From assembly GCA_014799735.1 (NCBI GenBank), contig JAAVHL010000122.1, forward strand, positions 1 through 33,993: 33,993 nt of DNA. Direction: 5' to 3'. The position numbers were made by a program, and so were the translations under genes. This document shows, piece after piece, positions 15,329 through 24,349 of this stretch. The notes below the pieces were generated by a model. That model did no database searches. It saw only the letters and a program-made list of their open reading frames with translations, and was not told the DNA's origin. The first letter of the stretch is position 1, and each line of letters opens with the position of its first letter. The DNA is from Ruminococcus sp. (lineage in GTDB: Bacteria > Bacillota > Clostridia > Oscillospirales > Ruminococcaceae).

Positions 15329-17308
15329 TCAGCCTGCCGTTACAGTTTCCGAAGAGCCGTCGTCGGGCGGCGGGGGAGGAGCTGTTTCCGCAGGGGCTGT
15401 GGTCTCGGTTTCCGTACGTTTTGAAGCTGTCTTTTTGGAAGACCGCGTAACCGTCTCGCCGTCAGGTTCCTTTTCCGTTTCCTCCGTTTTCTCAGTTTTC
15501 TCCGTCTTTTTCTTTTTTGTGGAGCTTTCGGAGCTTTCGGAAGTATCTGTATCACGGGAGGAACGCCGCGTTGCTTCTGAGAGCACATCGCTTTCCTCCG
15601 CTGTTTCCTCTGTTTCCGTGGTCTTTTTGGTTGTTTTTTTCGTATCGTCCCCGTCGTTTTCCTCCAATGGGACGGTCGTAACTTTTTCAGCCTCCGTTTC
15701 CGAGATCTGCTGAGGTCTCCTTGTGCCGTGGACAGCTGTTTGCAGGAAACCGTTTCCGAAATCCATATCGTCCTCGTCGTCCTCGTCGAGAACTTCCTCC
15801 TCCGTGGCGGAGGTCTCGCCCGACATTATAGCTTCCCAGTCCACGCCCTTGGCGTTGGGATTCAGGTAGGCTTCGGAGAAATCAAAGTCCTCGATCTCCT
15901 CGTCCTCACGGAGCATTCTTGCAAATAACACAAATCTTGAATTGGAAAACTCGTTTGAACAGGTGGACAGGCAAAGCAGCTTGTCGCCGTACTCCACGTC
16001 CACGGGAGAGATTATCTGGTTGCGCTCCAGAACCATTTCCCTGTACCAGTTAAAGGTGTACTCGTCGTCAAGCGCCTCGATATAGTCCTGATAGTGGAAA
16101 ACGAAGCCGTTGCTGTCCTGATTTGCCAGAGCGTTTGTAACGAAAAAGCCATAGATAAGGTACTCGTAGGTCTCGTTCTCGGTGCTGAACCTCACCACGG
16201 GATTTTCCTCGTAGAACTGTACGTTCTGCTTGTAGTCCTTCAGGTTGCCGAACATGGTGCCGTCCTCCTGATTATGTCCGTAGAACACAATGTTGGGGGA
16301 GATATAGTCGTCGGAAAAGGTGCAGCGGTAGTCCATGAAAACGGTGCCCGCCTTGTTGTTTCCGCCGTGGATCGCGTGGGTCAGATAGTAGTCGTTGTCG
16401 CTTCCCTGAACGATAGGCTCGGCAATGTCGCAGCCGCTCAGTTCAAGGTAGCCGATGTAGTCCTCGTTGATACCTTTATAGTACTCCGCAACATTAAAGC
16501 GGTGTTCGGCTACTTCCTCATCGGTGGGGGCGATGGTTATGACATTTCCGCTTTCGTCAATGGACGTTGCTACTGTAGTGACGATCACTTCCTTGTCCTT
16601 TTCCTTTTGCTCAACGGCTTGTTTGGACTGGATAAGCGTGCTTACCAGCATACAGCCTGCGCCGACGAAAACTGCTGACGCCGCGATGAAGATAATTTTC
16701 CTTATGACCTCCCAAACGGAATCGCCTTTCCATGGCAGGATACCCTTAAAAAATCTCACCGCGGGACTTTCATTAAAGCCGCTGTCAATATCGTCGTCCG
16801 CACCGCCGAAAGCTTCGGTTTCGGGACTGTCATTTTCTGAAATATTTTCTGTTTCCGTTTTGGGATTTCGGGAAATTTCCGTTTCCTTTTCTGTTTCCAT
16901 TTCATTTCTGACGTTTTCTTCCATATTTCCGCTATCCTCGCAAACCGCGCTGTCACCGCGGGAAACGGGAGAAGCGTCCTCGGAAATGCCGCTTTTATCA
17001 AAGATTTCCGACACGGTTTCCGTGATTTCCAACGAGTCCCACTCGGATTTTCCCGCAACGGCTATATCCGCATTTTCCGCCTCGGAGGTATCTTCCTCCA
17101 GCGTGTCCACAACGATCTCAGTATCGTCTCCAAGATCGTCCTCTTCCGCGGAAATCTCCTCCGTTTCCGCTTCGGAAACGGCAGCTTCGGTTTGTGCGGA
17201 GGACGCCTCAGCAGTCTCCGCAGGAGTATTTCCCACGGTCTCTTCATCGGAAAAGAACTCGCTTAACAGATCGTTTGCCGTGTAATTTTTTTTGTTGGTA
17301 TCAGACAT
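15329..17308 (-). CDS. Class B sortase with long disordered ends
   Basis: A 659-residue protein, about twice the usual sortase size. Residues 1-180 are acidic and Glu/Thr/Ser-rich, probably disordered and, by topology, cytosolic. WKGDSVWEVIRKI (193-205) precedes the membrane helix (about 205-226). The sortase domain spans about 270-480, with H344 (YGHNQ), C450 (CLSTC) and R458 (SNSR). Residues 495-659 are an extracellular low-complexity tail of Glu, Thr, Ser and Lys ending in a proline run. Compared with the paralogues the motif around Arg differs (SNEFSNSR), which may alter substrate choice. The gene is 21 bases downstream of the second sortase. Start ATG at 17308, with GAGG upstream. Confidence 0.88.
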   Translation of the reverse strand: MSDTNKKNYTANDLLSEFFSDEETVGNTPAETAEASSAQTEAAVSEAETEEISAEEDDLGDDTEIVVDTLEEDTSEAENADIAVAGKSEWDSLEITETVSEIFDKSGISEDASPVSRGDSAVCEDSGNMEENVRNEMETEKETEISRNPKTETENISENDSPETEAFGGADDDIDSGFNESPAVRFFKGILPWKGDSVWEVIRKIIFIAASAVFVGAGCMLVSTLIQSKQAVEQKEKDKEVIVTTVATSIDESGNVITIAPTDEEVAEHRFNVAEYYKGINEDYIGYLELSGCDIAEPIVQGSDNDYYLTHAIHGGNNKAGTVFMDYRCTFSDDYISPNIVFYGHNQEDGTMFGNLKDYKQNVQFYEENPVVRFSTENETYEYLIYGFFVTNALANQDSNGFVFHYQDYIEALDDEYTFNWYREMVLERNQIISPVDVEYGDKLLCLSTCSNEFSNSRFVLFARMLREDEEIEDFDFSEAYLNPNAKGVDWEAIMSGETSATEEEVLDEDDEDDMDFGNGFLQTAVHGTRRPQQISETEAEKVTTVPLEENDGDDTKKTTKKTTETEETAEESDVLSEATRRSSRDTDTSESSESSTKKKKTEKTEKTEETEKEPDGETVTRSSKKTASKRTETETTAPAETAPPPPPDDGSSETVTAG

Positions 17309-17329
17309 AAAGTAAACCTCGGTTTATCA

Positions 17330-18322
17330 TTATCTGCTGTAAATGTAGCTGTAGTCGGGTTCGAGCATATCCTCGTTTATAGCCGCCTTGGAAACGTCCA
17401 CCTCGGGGCTTTCGCCGTCGCGGACGCGTCTGCCGATGACCACAAGTCTTGACGGCTCGAACTCGTTTGAACAGGTAGACAGCGTAATGAACTTGTCTCC
17501 CTCTTCAAAATCAACGCCTGTATTTACAGCTGTTCTTTTAAGGATATTCTCCTTGAAATCGGAAAAAGTCCTGTTTTTGCCGAACTTGATGTAGTTATGG
17601 TAATCGAAAATAACGCCGTCTCTTGTCTGGTAAGGCTCAACCTCGATGACGAAAATTGCGATAATCTTGTATGTATACTCCTCGTACAGATTGCTGAATT
17701 TGAATGTGGGGTGTTCCTTGTAGAAGTCGAAATTTTTGGTATTGTCCTTTTTGATTTTGTACTTTTTCAGCGTGCCGAACATGGTCAGGTCAGCCTGATT
17801 GTGACCGTAGATTATCAGATTGTCGCTCTGGTTCTTGCTGTAGTCGTTGGCAATGCACCTGTAGTCAATGTAGATCTGACCCGCGATATTTCTGTTTCCG
17901 TAGAAATCCTTGTCAAGATAGTAGTCGTTGTTGTCGGTCTGGAGCACAACGTTGTCGATATTGGTACCGTCAACGGTAAGCCAGCCCGCCGTGTCGGAAT
18001 TCTGCTCCAGAAGCGCGGACATACTGTCCAGAACCACCAGCGGAGGCGGCTCGGTCTCGGTGGTGCTCTCCTCGGTCTCGGGCGGGGCTGTGGACTGTGT
18101 TATCACAACGGGCGCCGTGTTGTGCAGCTCTCTTTGCCTTTCGATATCAGCCTTTATTTTGGCCTGCTGAACAAAGTACCACGCGAGAACTATTATTGCG
18201 ATCACCAGAACGAGCGCGGAAACGTCCGTAACGATCTTTCTCGCTACATCTCCGCGGGAATCGCCCTCCCTTGGTATAAAGTTATCCAGAAAGCTTTTTT
18301 TGTCGTTTTTGTATCCTGCCAT
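17330..18322 (-). CDS. Class B sortase, second of four
   Basis: A 330-residue paralogue with PREGDSRGDVARKI (17-30) before the membrane helix (about 33-52), a short Thr/Glu/Pro-rich linker (70-95) and the sortase domain. The triad is H174 (YGHNQ), C284 (TLSTC) and R292 (EPSR), so it should be active. The start follows GGAG ten bases upstream. It lies 68 bases downstream of the first sortase and 21 upstream of the third, in one direction without an evident terminator. A common transcript is therefore likely. Substrate unknown. Confidence 0.92.
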   Translation of the reverse strand: MAGYKNDKKSFLDNFIPREGDSRGDVARKIVTDVSALVLVIAIIVLAWYFVQQAKIKADIERQRELHNTAPVVITQSTAPPETEESTTETEPPPLVVLDSMSALLEQNSDTAGWLTVDGTNIDNVVLQTDNNDYYLDKDFYGNRNIAGQIYIDYRCIANDYSKNQSDNLIIYGHNQADLTMFGTLKKYKIKKDNTKNFDFYKEHPTFKFSNLYEEYTYKIIAIFVIEVEPYQTRDGVIFDYHNYIKFGKNRTFSDFKENILKRTAVNTGVDFEEGDKFITLSTCSNEFEPSRLVVIGRRVRDGESPEVDVSKAAINEDMLEPDYSYIYSR

Positions 18323-18390
18323 AACCGAACATCTCCTAACAGAAAAATAGAGATAAAAAATAGAAGATATGCAAAATTTTATTTAACGAT

Positions 18391-19350
18391 TTAACGATAG
18401 ATAACGTCCCAGTCGGGTTCTTTCGCACCCGCGTTAAGGTACGCCTGGGAAACGTCCACTGTATCGTCCTCACCGTCTCGGACGCGTCTTGCGAATACCA
18501 CAAAGCGGGACGGCTCAAACTCGTTTGAACAGGTGGACAGCGTAAGAAACTTGTCGCCGTACTGCACGTCCACGGGAGTGATTATCTGCGTCCTAAGCAT
18601 TATATTATCCATGAAGGCGTTATAGTCCGCCTCGGATTTGAAATTCAGATAGTTGTGGTAGTCGAACACAACTCCGTCGCGGGTCTGGGATTCCAGCACA
18701 GGCGTTACGAAATACGCAAAAATCTTGTATTTGTCCGACCTGTAGTTGGAGCTGAACTGTATGATCGGGTGCTCGGAGTAGTACTGCAAGTCCTTTTTGT
18801 AGTACCCCAAGTCGCCGAACATTGTCTTGTCCCGCTGATTGTGACCGTAGAGAACGATGTTGTCCGACCGCTCGTGAGCGTCAAGGACGTTTCGGGTATC
18901 CATAAATATAGTACCCGCCTTATTTACGCTTCCGTCAAAAGCATATTTAAGATAGTATTCGTTTCCGTCGCTGCCCGAGCGGTGTACCACGGGCATGGAA
19001 ATATTTGTATTGTCAATATGCACCCAGCCGACGGTATCGGGGTTGATCTTGAGCAGCTCCTTTGCGCTGTCGAGAAGCTCGCCGCCGTTGTCGCCGGGGC
19101 TGATGTAGGTGTAGTAAAGCTCTTTAAGGGAGCTGTTGAGGAACTTCGCGCTCAGGGAGAGCCTGAGTTCGTTGCCGAGAATGAGGATACAGCCGATAAG
19201 GACGAGTACCGCAAGCTGGGTAAAGAGCTTGCTTACCACCTCTTTTGCGCTGTCTCCTTTTTGTATAAGCAGCCAGTGACCGCGTTTTCTTTTTTTCTTC
19301 GCCTTGACAGCTTTTTTGTAAGCTTTCTTGGCGCTGCCGGAAAGTGCCAT
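18391..19350 (-). CDS. Class B sortase, first of four
   Basis: A 319-residue sortase. I start it at the ATG ending at 19350 (MALSGSAKK) because GGAGG lies eight bases upstream. An earlier in-frame ATG at 19374 would be only about ten bases after the predicted transcription start and has no ribosome site. Features are a very basic cytosolic tail (KKAYKKAVKAKKKRKRG), QKGDSAKEVVSKL (30-42), a membrane helix (about 43-60) and the catalytic domain with H170 (YGHNQ), C274 (TLSTC) and R282 (EPSR). It is the promoter-proximal gene of the four-sortase, SpoIID, pdp series, driven by the promoter at 19391-19419. Confidence 0.92.
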   Translation of the reverse strand: MALSGSAKKAYKKAVKAKKKRKRGHWLLIQKGDSAKEVVSKLFTQLAVLVLIGCILILGNELRLSLSAKFLNSSLKELYYTYISPGDNGGELLDSAKELLKINPDTVGWVHIDNTNISMPVVHRSGSDGNEYYLKYAFDGSVNKAGTIFMDTRNVLDAHERSDNIVLYGHNQRDKTMFGDLGYYKKDLQYYSEHPIIQFSSNYRSDKYKIFAYFVTPVLESQTRDGVVFDYHNYLNFKSEADYNAFMDNIMLRTQIITPVDVQYGDKFLTLSTCSNEFEPSRFVVFARRVRDGEDDTVDVSQAYLNAGAKEPDWDVIYR

Positions 19351-19390
19351 AGTAAATCCTCCGTATGTAGGCATAGAAGTCTACACTACT

Positions 19391-19419
19391 ATAATACACT
19401 ATTTAATGCAATTCGTCAA
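19391..19419 (-). promoter_or_regulatory. Promoter of the sortase cluster
   Basis: On the minus strand, TTGACG (19414-19419), a 17-bp spacer and TATTAT (19391-19396), about 40 bases before the first sortase start. Confidence 0.7.
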
Positions 19420-19549
19420 GGAATTTCGACACATTTTGTTGCAAACGCCGAAACATTTCATCTTCTTTACACAAACCTATCAAAATACAAAAAATGAGCA
19501 GCATATTTTGGAAAAATAATACACTACTCATTTGTAAATTTTTTGTAAA

Positions 19550-20746
19550 TTATTCACTGTAAGGTATTACGTCAAGCTTGGAAATATCAATGCTATAGTC
19601 AACTTCCTCCGTAAGAGAGTTGTCGTAGATATGGGAAGCTATGTTGTCCCTGACATCATTTCCGACCACAGTGTCTCCGTTTTTGTCGATATAAAAGGTT
19701 ACAGAATCATTATCCGTATCTATCTGATACCGATAATATCCCATTGTGTAAATGGCGGTCACGGTATTTCCATCAGCTTTTAGGCAGTCCAGATATTCCT
19801 GTCCGTTTTCAAAATGGGCTGCAAAATCCTCTTCAGTTATTTCCTTTATCCCAAGCTGTCTGAACTTGCCGTCCTCGCAGAAAACAATAGGGTAGTCCAT
19901 ATAGGCATATTTAATAGTACAGTAAAAAACGCCGTTCAAGTATTCTATCCAGTTGGTTGAATTTAACACGATCTCCGGTTCAAGCGTGTCTCCGCAGGCA
20001 CGGTAGATGTCGCTGCCCATGCTGGTAATACTGTTGTATTTATCGACTTGGACAAATTTATCTGTACCGAAATCAAGAACGTATACATTGGCGCCCGGAA
20101 TACCGCCGAAGCCGATATTAAGGATATTTGTGCCGTCAATATAGTATATTGCGCTGCATCCTAAAAACCAAGACGGCGTAGGACAAAGGTCGAGTACGAC
20201 AACGCTTTCGAGTTCGCCGTCTCCGTCAAAATCATAGCACGCGCCCACGGAAAAAGCAATATCATCGGCGGTTTTTACCGGTATGAAGCCATTTTCATTG
20301 GCAGCGTCTTCATTGTGACGATTTATTTCATCAGTGCATTTCTCGTCGGCAAAGGCAGTCCTGCGCGCAAGAGCAATATGCTCCGGCGCGGGGAAATCCG
20401 CTTCGTTTTCGCACATAATATCTTCGATTATCCTGCATTCGGGCGTGAAGTACAGCTTTTCGCCGCTAATTGCTTTAAGGTCACTTACCTCAATTTTGGG
20501 CACAGCTTCGGTTTGGACGGTTTCCACTGTTTCCGAAACGGTAGTTTTTTCCGTTTCGGCGGTTGTCAAACTTGTTGTCAAGGACGTTGTTTCGGACTCC
20601 GTTTCCGAAGCCGCGGAAGATGTAACGGTAGAAACGGACGTGCCCGTCTCCGAAACGGTTTCGCTCCGCTCCTCAGCACAGCCCGCAAGCGCAGCGCATA
20701 TAACAAGTGCAACTGCTACAGCAATGATTTTTCCGTTCATTTTCAA
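19550..20746 (-). CDS. Lipoprotein with Thr/Ser-rich linker, unknown
   Basis: A 398-residue protein with a lipoprotein signal (KMNGKIIAVAVALVICAALAGC, lipobox LAGC at about 20-23), a Ser/Thr/Glu-rich linker to about residue 85 and a globular C-terminal region. The globular part contains CYDFDGDGELESVVVLD (about 170-185), a short Asp-rich acidic loop like those in FG-GAP/VCBS-type calcium-binding repeats, and a second similar stretch IDTDNDSVTFYIDKNGD. I do not recognise the family. It should be anchored at the outer face of the membrane. It starts five bases after the thiI stop, so it is probably co-transcribed with thiI. Confidence 0.75.
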   Translation of the reverse strand: MKMNGKIIAVAVALVICAALAGCAEERSETVSETGTSVSTVTSSAASETESETTSLTTSLTTAETEKTTVSETVETVQTEAVPKIEVSDLKAISGEKLYFTPECRIIEDIMCENEADFPAPEHIALARRTAFADEKCTDEINRHNEDAANENGFIPVKTADDIAFSVGACYDFDGDGELESVVVLDLCPTPSWFLGCSAIYYIDGTNILNIGFGGIPGANVYVLDFGTDKFVQVDKYNSITSMGSDIYRACGDTLEPEIVLNSTNWIEYLNGVFYCTIKYAYMDYPIVFCEDGKFRQLGIKEITEEDFAAHFENGQEYLDCLKADGNTVTAIYTMGYYRYQIDTDNDSVTFYIDKNGDTVVGNDVRDNIASHIYDNSLTEEVDYSIDISKLDVIPYSE

Positions 20747-20751
20747 GTCTC

Positions 20752-21924
20752 CTACAGCTTGATGACCTTAAGCTCGGTATCCGCCACAGCCTTTGCGATA
20801 AGCGGCTCGAAATCGTAGGCGTTCTGCGCCTTTTCCACCTCCGCGGGGACAGGTCTCGTCTTGGGGTGCTTGGGCGTGAATACCGTGCAGCAGTCCTCAT
20901 ACGGCTCTATGGAAATGTCGAATGTGTCTATCTTCCGCGCGATCTCCACGATCTCGGTCTTGTCCATGCCGATAACGGGACGGAACACAGGCATTCTGCA
21001 AGCCGCGTCTGTGCAGACTATCGCGCCCATGGTCTGGCTTGCGACCTGTCCAACGCTTTCGCCCGTAACAAGAGCCTGAATGTCCTTTTCCTCGGCTATG
21101 CGCTGGGCTATCTCCATCATCAGGCGGCGCATTATAATAGTAAACAGCTCTTCGGGACAGTTATCCCGCAAAGCCTCCTGTATCTCGGTGAATGGTACGC
21201 AGTAGAAAGCGATGTCCCCGCACCAAGGCGCAAGCTTTTCACAAAGTCTTTCCACCTTAAGACGCGCTCTTTCGGAGGTGTAGGGAGGCGAAACATAGTG
21301 TATCGCCGAAAGCCTTACGCCCCGCTTTGCCATCATGTAGGCGGCAACGGGACTGTCAATTCCTCCCGACAGGAGCAGCATGGCAGAACCCGACGTTCCC
21401 ACGGGGATACCGCCTGCGCCCTTGATGTTTCCCGAATGAATGTAAGCGCCGTTGTCGCGAATTTCCACCGTTACCGTCATTTGCGGATTTTTCACGTCCA
21501 CGGTAAGGTGAGGGTAGGCCTCAAGAATACGTCCGCCGAGTTCCGTGCATATTTCGGGGGACTTTAGGGGGAACTTCTTGTCCGACCGCTTGGCCTCCAC
21601 CTTAAAGGTGCGGGACAGCTCCGCGTCCTCCTTAATGTGGGATATTGTTTCGCGGCAGATGGTCCCAAAGTCCTTTTCGACCACCAAAGCTCGGCAGAGA
21701 GCGGCCGCACCGAAAACCTTTGCGCCGCGGCTTACTGCCTCGTCAAGATCGATATCCTCGGACATGGGCTCGGCGCATATCGTGGACTGTGATTTTGTGT
21801 ACTCGAATTTTCCAAGCGGAGCAAGACGGTGCTTGAGATTGCGGATAAAAGCGTCCTCGAAGCTGCGCTTGTTCAAGCCTTTCAGAGCGATTTCGCCCTC
21901 TTTGAATATGATAAGTTCTTTCAT
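20752..21924 (-). CDS. thiI: tRNA 4-thiouridine synthase ThiI
   Basis: Transfers sulfur to uridine 8 of tRNA (s4U), and in some bacteria supplies sulfur for thiamine thiazole. Domains are an N-terminal ferredoxin-like plus THUMP region (about 1-165), then a PP-loop ATP pyrophosphatase with LSGGIDSP (185-192). The 390-residue length and the end soon after EDCCTVFTPKHPKTRP show that the rhodanese domain of the E. coli enzyme is absent, as is usual in Gram-positives, where a dedicated cysteine desulfurase supplies sulfur. C345/C346 mark the conserved cysteine position. The desulfurase at 23096-24238 is close by, separated only by a surface-protein gene. Confidence 0.95.
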   Translation of the reverse strand: MKELIIFKEGEIALKGLNKRSFEDAFIRNLKHRLAPLGKFEYTKSQSTICAEPMSEDIDLDEAVSRGAKVFGAAALCRALVVEKDFGTICRETISHIKEDAELSRTFKVEAKRSDKKFPLKSPEICTELGGRILEAYPHLTVDVKNPQMTVTVEIRDNGAYIHSGNIKGAGGIPVGTSGSAMLLLSGGIDSPVAAYMMAKRGVRLSAIHYVSPPYTSERARLKVERLCEKLAPWCGDIAFYCVPFTEIQEALRDNCPEELFTIIMRRLMMEIAQRIAEEKDIQALVTGESVGQVASQTMGAIVCTDAACRMPVFRPVIGMDKTEIVEIARKIDTFDISIEPYEDCCTVFTPKHPKTRPVPAEVEKAQNAYDFEPLIAKAVADTELKVIKL

Positions 21925-21940
21925 TTTTTACCATTCCTTT

Positions 21941-23020
21941 TTATTTTTTAGCGCGTTTGGCAAGCACCGCAAGTCCTGCCGCCGCAAGCATTATGTTCAG
22001 ATATCCGCCGCCGTTTCCGGTGTTTGGGGAAGCTGTTGCTCCGTCCGAAAAATCGGAAGCGGGGTCGGGCTGCTCAAATTCGGGAGCTGTCCTGACGATC
22101 TCATACGAACACCCTGCATAACGCACCGTGCTGTCCATGCCGTCAACGGTTATCACAAAGTATTTTTTCGTTTTTATTGAAGCTATTACTGCACCTGAAA
22201 CGTCCTCAACATACTCCTCTGCCTCTCCCTCCGCAAGAACCTCGTTTTCCGCAAGCGGTATCATATCCGGGTCGGAATAAAGCTTCTGTCCCGATTCAAG
22301 CTCGTCGATGATACCCGGGGTAATCGATGAGAAGATGACCTCGGAGTTTTCGTCCGTTGAGTAAGCATAGCCGCCGTTAGGCGCAATTTCCGCCTCCCAG
22401 CCTGTGTACTTCACTCTGCCGTTTTCAAGAGAATCAAAATACAGGATAAACCTTGAGCCGTCCTCCGCCGTACATTTGCGGTAAACCGTATCGCTTTCGG
22501 GATATTCCGCCGCAGCCTCCTCATATACCACATAATACCCCGCATAGCTGACAGTATCGTTTTCAAAATCGGCTACATAGCATCTGCCGCCGCTCATTGA
22601 AATTATGCCGTCTGACGGAGGGTCAAACTTTCTGTCAAATTCTGCAACAAGTCCGGCATAGCGAATATATTTGCTTTCTCCGTTCTCTTTTTCCAGCTCG
22701 TCAACATAGTCGAAAAAATCTTGACTGCTTGTAAATTCCTGATAATCACCGTCAAAGTTCATGCGGTTGTGAACATCATTCGGGTCTTGCGGGATCAGTA
22801 ATCCTATGTCATATGACGAAAACCATATATTACCGTCATCGTCAATGGTAAAGTACAGCCATCCTTCTGTTCCGTCATCGGCAGTAAATTCATAATTTGC
22901 AATGTTTCCTCCCGCAGGAGCATAGTCAAATCCAACGACCCCTGCCGACACGTTCAGGGATAGAGCAGCTGCCGCTGATACTGCAATCATCATGGCGGAA
23001 AATTGTTTGAAAAGCTTCAT
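21941..23020 (-). CDS. Secreted protein with SPNTG sorting signal
   Basis: A 359-residue protein. It has an N-terminal signal peptide (about 1-26, ending LNVSA), then a region of repeated short Tyr/Gly-rich units (YIRYAGLVAEF, VSYAGYYVVYEE, VKYTGWEAEIA and VRYAGCSYEIV). The C-terminus is ASPNTG, a Gly/Asn spacer, a hydrophobic stretch (LNIMLAAAGLAVLA) and the basic KRAKK. This is a cell-wall sorting signal. SPxTG is the type accepted by class B sortase of Clostridioides difficile, and four class B sortases lie nearby at 14224-19350. The repeats hint at internal duplication of an about 50-residue unit. It sits between thiI and the cysteine desulfurase, an unexpected place for a surface protein. 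Confidence 0.78.
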   Translation of the reverse strand: MKLFKQFSAMMIAVSAAAALSLNVSAGVVGFDYAPAGGNIANYEFTADDGTEGWLYFTIDDDGNIWFSSYDIGLLIPQDPNDVHNRMNFDGDYQEFTSSQDFFDYVDELEKENGESKYIRYAGLVAEFDRKFDPPSDGIISMSGGRCYVADFENDTVSYAGYYVVYEEAAAEYPESDTVYRKCTAEDGSRFILYFDSLENGRVKYTGWEAEIAPNGGYAYSTDENSEVIFSSITPGIIDELESGQKLYSDPDMIPLAENEVLAEGEAEEYVEDVSGAVIASIKTKKYFVITVDGMDSTVRYAGCSYEIVRTAPEFEQPDPASDFSDGATASPNTGNGGGYLNIMLAAAGLAVLAKRAKK

Positions 23021-23095
23021 AAAAATACCTCCCGAAAATTGTATTCACATATAATACAATCCAATAAGGCGAATTTTTTCAAAAGCACATGATCT

Positions 23096-24238
23096 TTATT
23101 TTTGCTTTGCAAGCTTTTGATATCCCTCCTGCACCGCATTGACAAGCACGTCTATTTCACCCATAGTAGTAGTGCGCCCGATAGACACCCGTATCGCCGA
23201 GTCCGCAAGCCTGTCTGGGATACCCATAGCGGTCAGCACAGAGCTATGTGCGCCTTTAGAGCAAGCCGACCCGCTGGACACATACACGTCCTTGCTTTCC
23301 AGAAAATGGAGCATTATCTCCGACCGTATCCCAGTGACGGAAAAATTGACTATGTATGGCGAACGGTTCTCCGCCGTGGAGTTCACCGTGATATAGTCCA
23401 GCTTTGCAAGCTTTTTCAGCAGATATGCGGAAATCTTCTCCGCGTTTTCGTGTGCGACGGGCATTGTGGGCATCAGGGCGCGTACAGCCGCTCCGAAGCC
23501 CGCGATAAGCGGCACGGACTCGGTTCCCGAACGCTTTCCCCGCTCCTGACCGCCTCCAAGAAGCAGCGGGGGAATGCGTATTCCCTTTTTCACAAACATT
23601 GCTCCTACACCCTTTACGGCATGGACTTTGTGTCCCGAAACGACAATGACGTCGGCAAAAAGCTCCGCAGACCTTATGGGTATTTTCATAAATCCCTGAA
23701 CCGCGTCGCAGTGGGTTACGCATTCGGGGAAATTCCGTTTAACGTAGGAAAAAATTTTCCGCACGGGCTGTATAGACCCTGTTTCGTTGTTGACCGTCAT
23801 GCAGGACACCAAAAAGGTGTTGTCGTCCACAGCGGCGATAAAGTCCTCCTCGGATATTTCGCCGTTCCGCGACGGCTTTATGCGGGCTACCTCAAAGCCC
23901 TGCTTTTCCTCAAGGAATTTTATAGGCTCTGCGACCGACGGGTGTTCTATCGCGGAGACGACTATCTTTTTCTTTCGTTTGCCGTAGTTCTGCGCCGCGC
24001 CGAGTATCGCCGTGTTGTTGCACTCGGTCGCTCCCGAAGTAAAGGTTATGCACTGAGGGTCGCATACAAGAGCGGCGGCGATAGCTTTTCGGGCTTCTTC
24101 GACGTGCTGTTCGGCAGTCAGACCCAACTTGTGCAGTGAGGACGGATTGCCGTAGTCCTCCACCATGCACTGGAAAACCGCAGATACCGCAGGCTCGCAG
24201 GGACGCGTGGTAGCGGCGTTGTCAAGATAAACGGGCAT
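23096..24238 (-). CDS. Cysteine desulfurase (NifS/IscS class)
   Basis: A PLP enzyme that removes sulfur from cysteine and passes it on as a persulfide. The 380-residue length is normal. It has YLDNAATTRP at the N-terminus, the PLP-binding lysine K204 in SGHKVHAVKG, and the catalytic cysteine C326 in SSGSACSKG. The proximity to thiI points to the dedicated partner of ThiI, comparable to NifZ of Bacillus subtilis, rather than a general Fe-S cluster supplier; no iscU/sufU is seen. It has its own promoter at 24281-24309. The downstream genes (surface protein, thiI, lipoprotein) may follow on the same transcript. Confidence 0.95.
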   Translation of the reverse strand: MPVYLDNAATTRPCEPAVSAVFQCMVEDYGNPSSLHKLGLTAEQHVEEARKAIAAALVCDPQCITFTSGATECNNTAILGAAQNYGKRKKKIVVSAIEHPSVAEPIKFLEEKQGFEVARIKPSRNGEISEEDFIAAVDDNTFLVSCMTVNNETGSIQPVRKIFSYVKRNFPECVTHCDAVQGFMKIPIRSAELFADVIVVSGHKVHAVKGVGAMFVKKGIRIPPLLLGGGQERGKRSGTESVPLIAGFGAAVRALMPTMPVAHENAEKISAYLLKKLAKLDYITVNSTAENRSPYIVNFSVTGIRSEIMLHFLESKDVYVSSGSACSKGAHSSVLTAMGIPDRLADSAIRVSIGRTTTMGEIDVLVNAVQEGYQKLAKQK

Positions 24239-24280
24239 TTATATCAAGTCCTTTCATGTCATGTAAACATAATTAATATT

Positions 24281-24309
24281 ATTATACCACAGTTTTTCCC
24301 GCAGGGCAA
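24281..24309 (-). promoter_or_regulatory. Promoter of the desulfurase-thiI unit
   Basis: On the minus strand, TTGCCC (24304-24309), a 17-bp spacer and TATAAT (24281-24286), about 40 bases before the start codon. Confidence 0.65.
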
Positions 24310-24320
24310 GCAAAACCGGC

Positions 24321-24349
24321 AAAAAAAGCCGCCGTATGGGTAACGGCGG
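24321..24349 (-). terminator. Leftward terminator left of the toxin-antitoxin array
   Basis: Arms CCGCCGT (24329-24335) and ACGGCGG (24343-24349). On the minus strand the hairpin is followed by a run of seven Ts. It would stop leftward RNA from the array before the desulfurase promoter. It ends exactly where the first toxin promoter begins. Confidence 0.65.
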
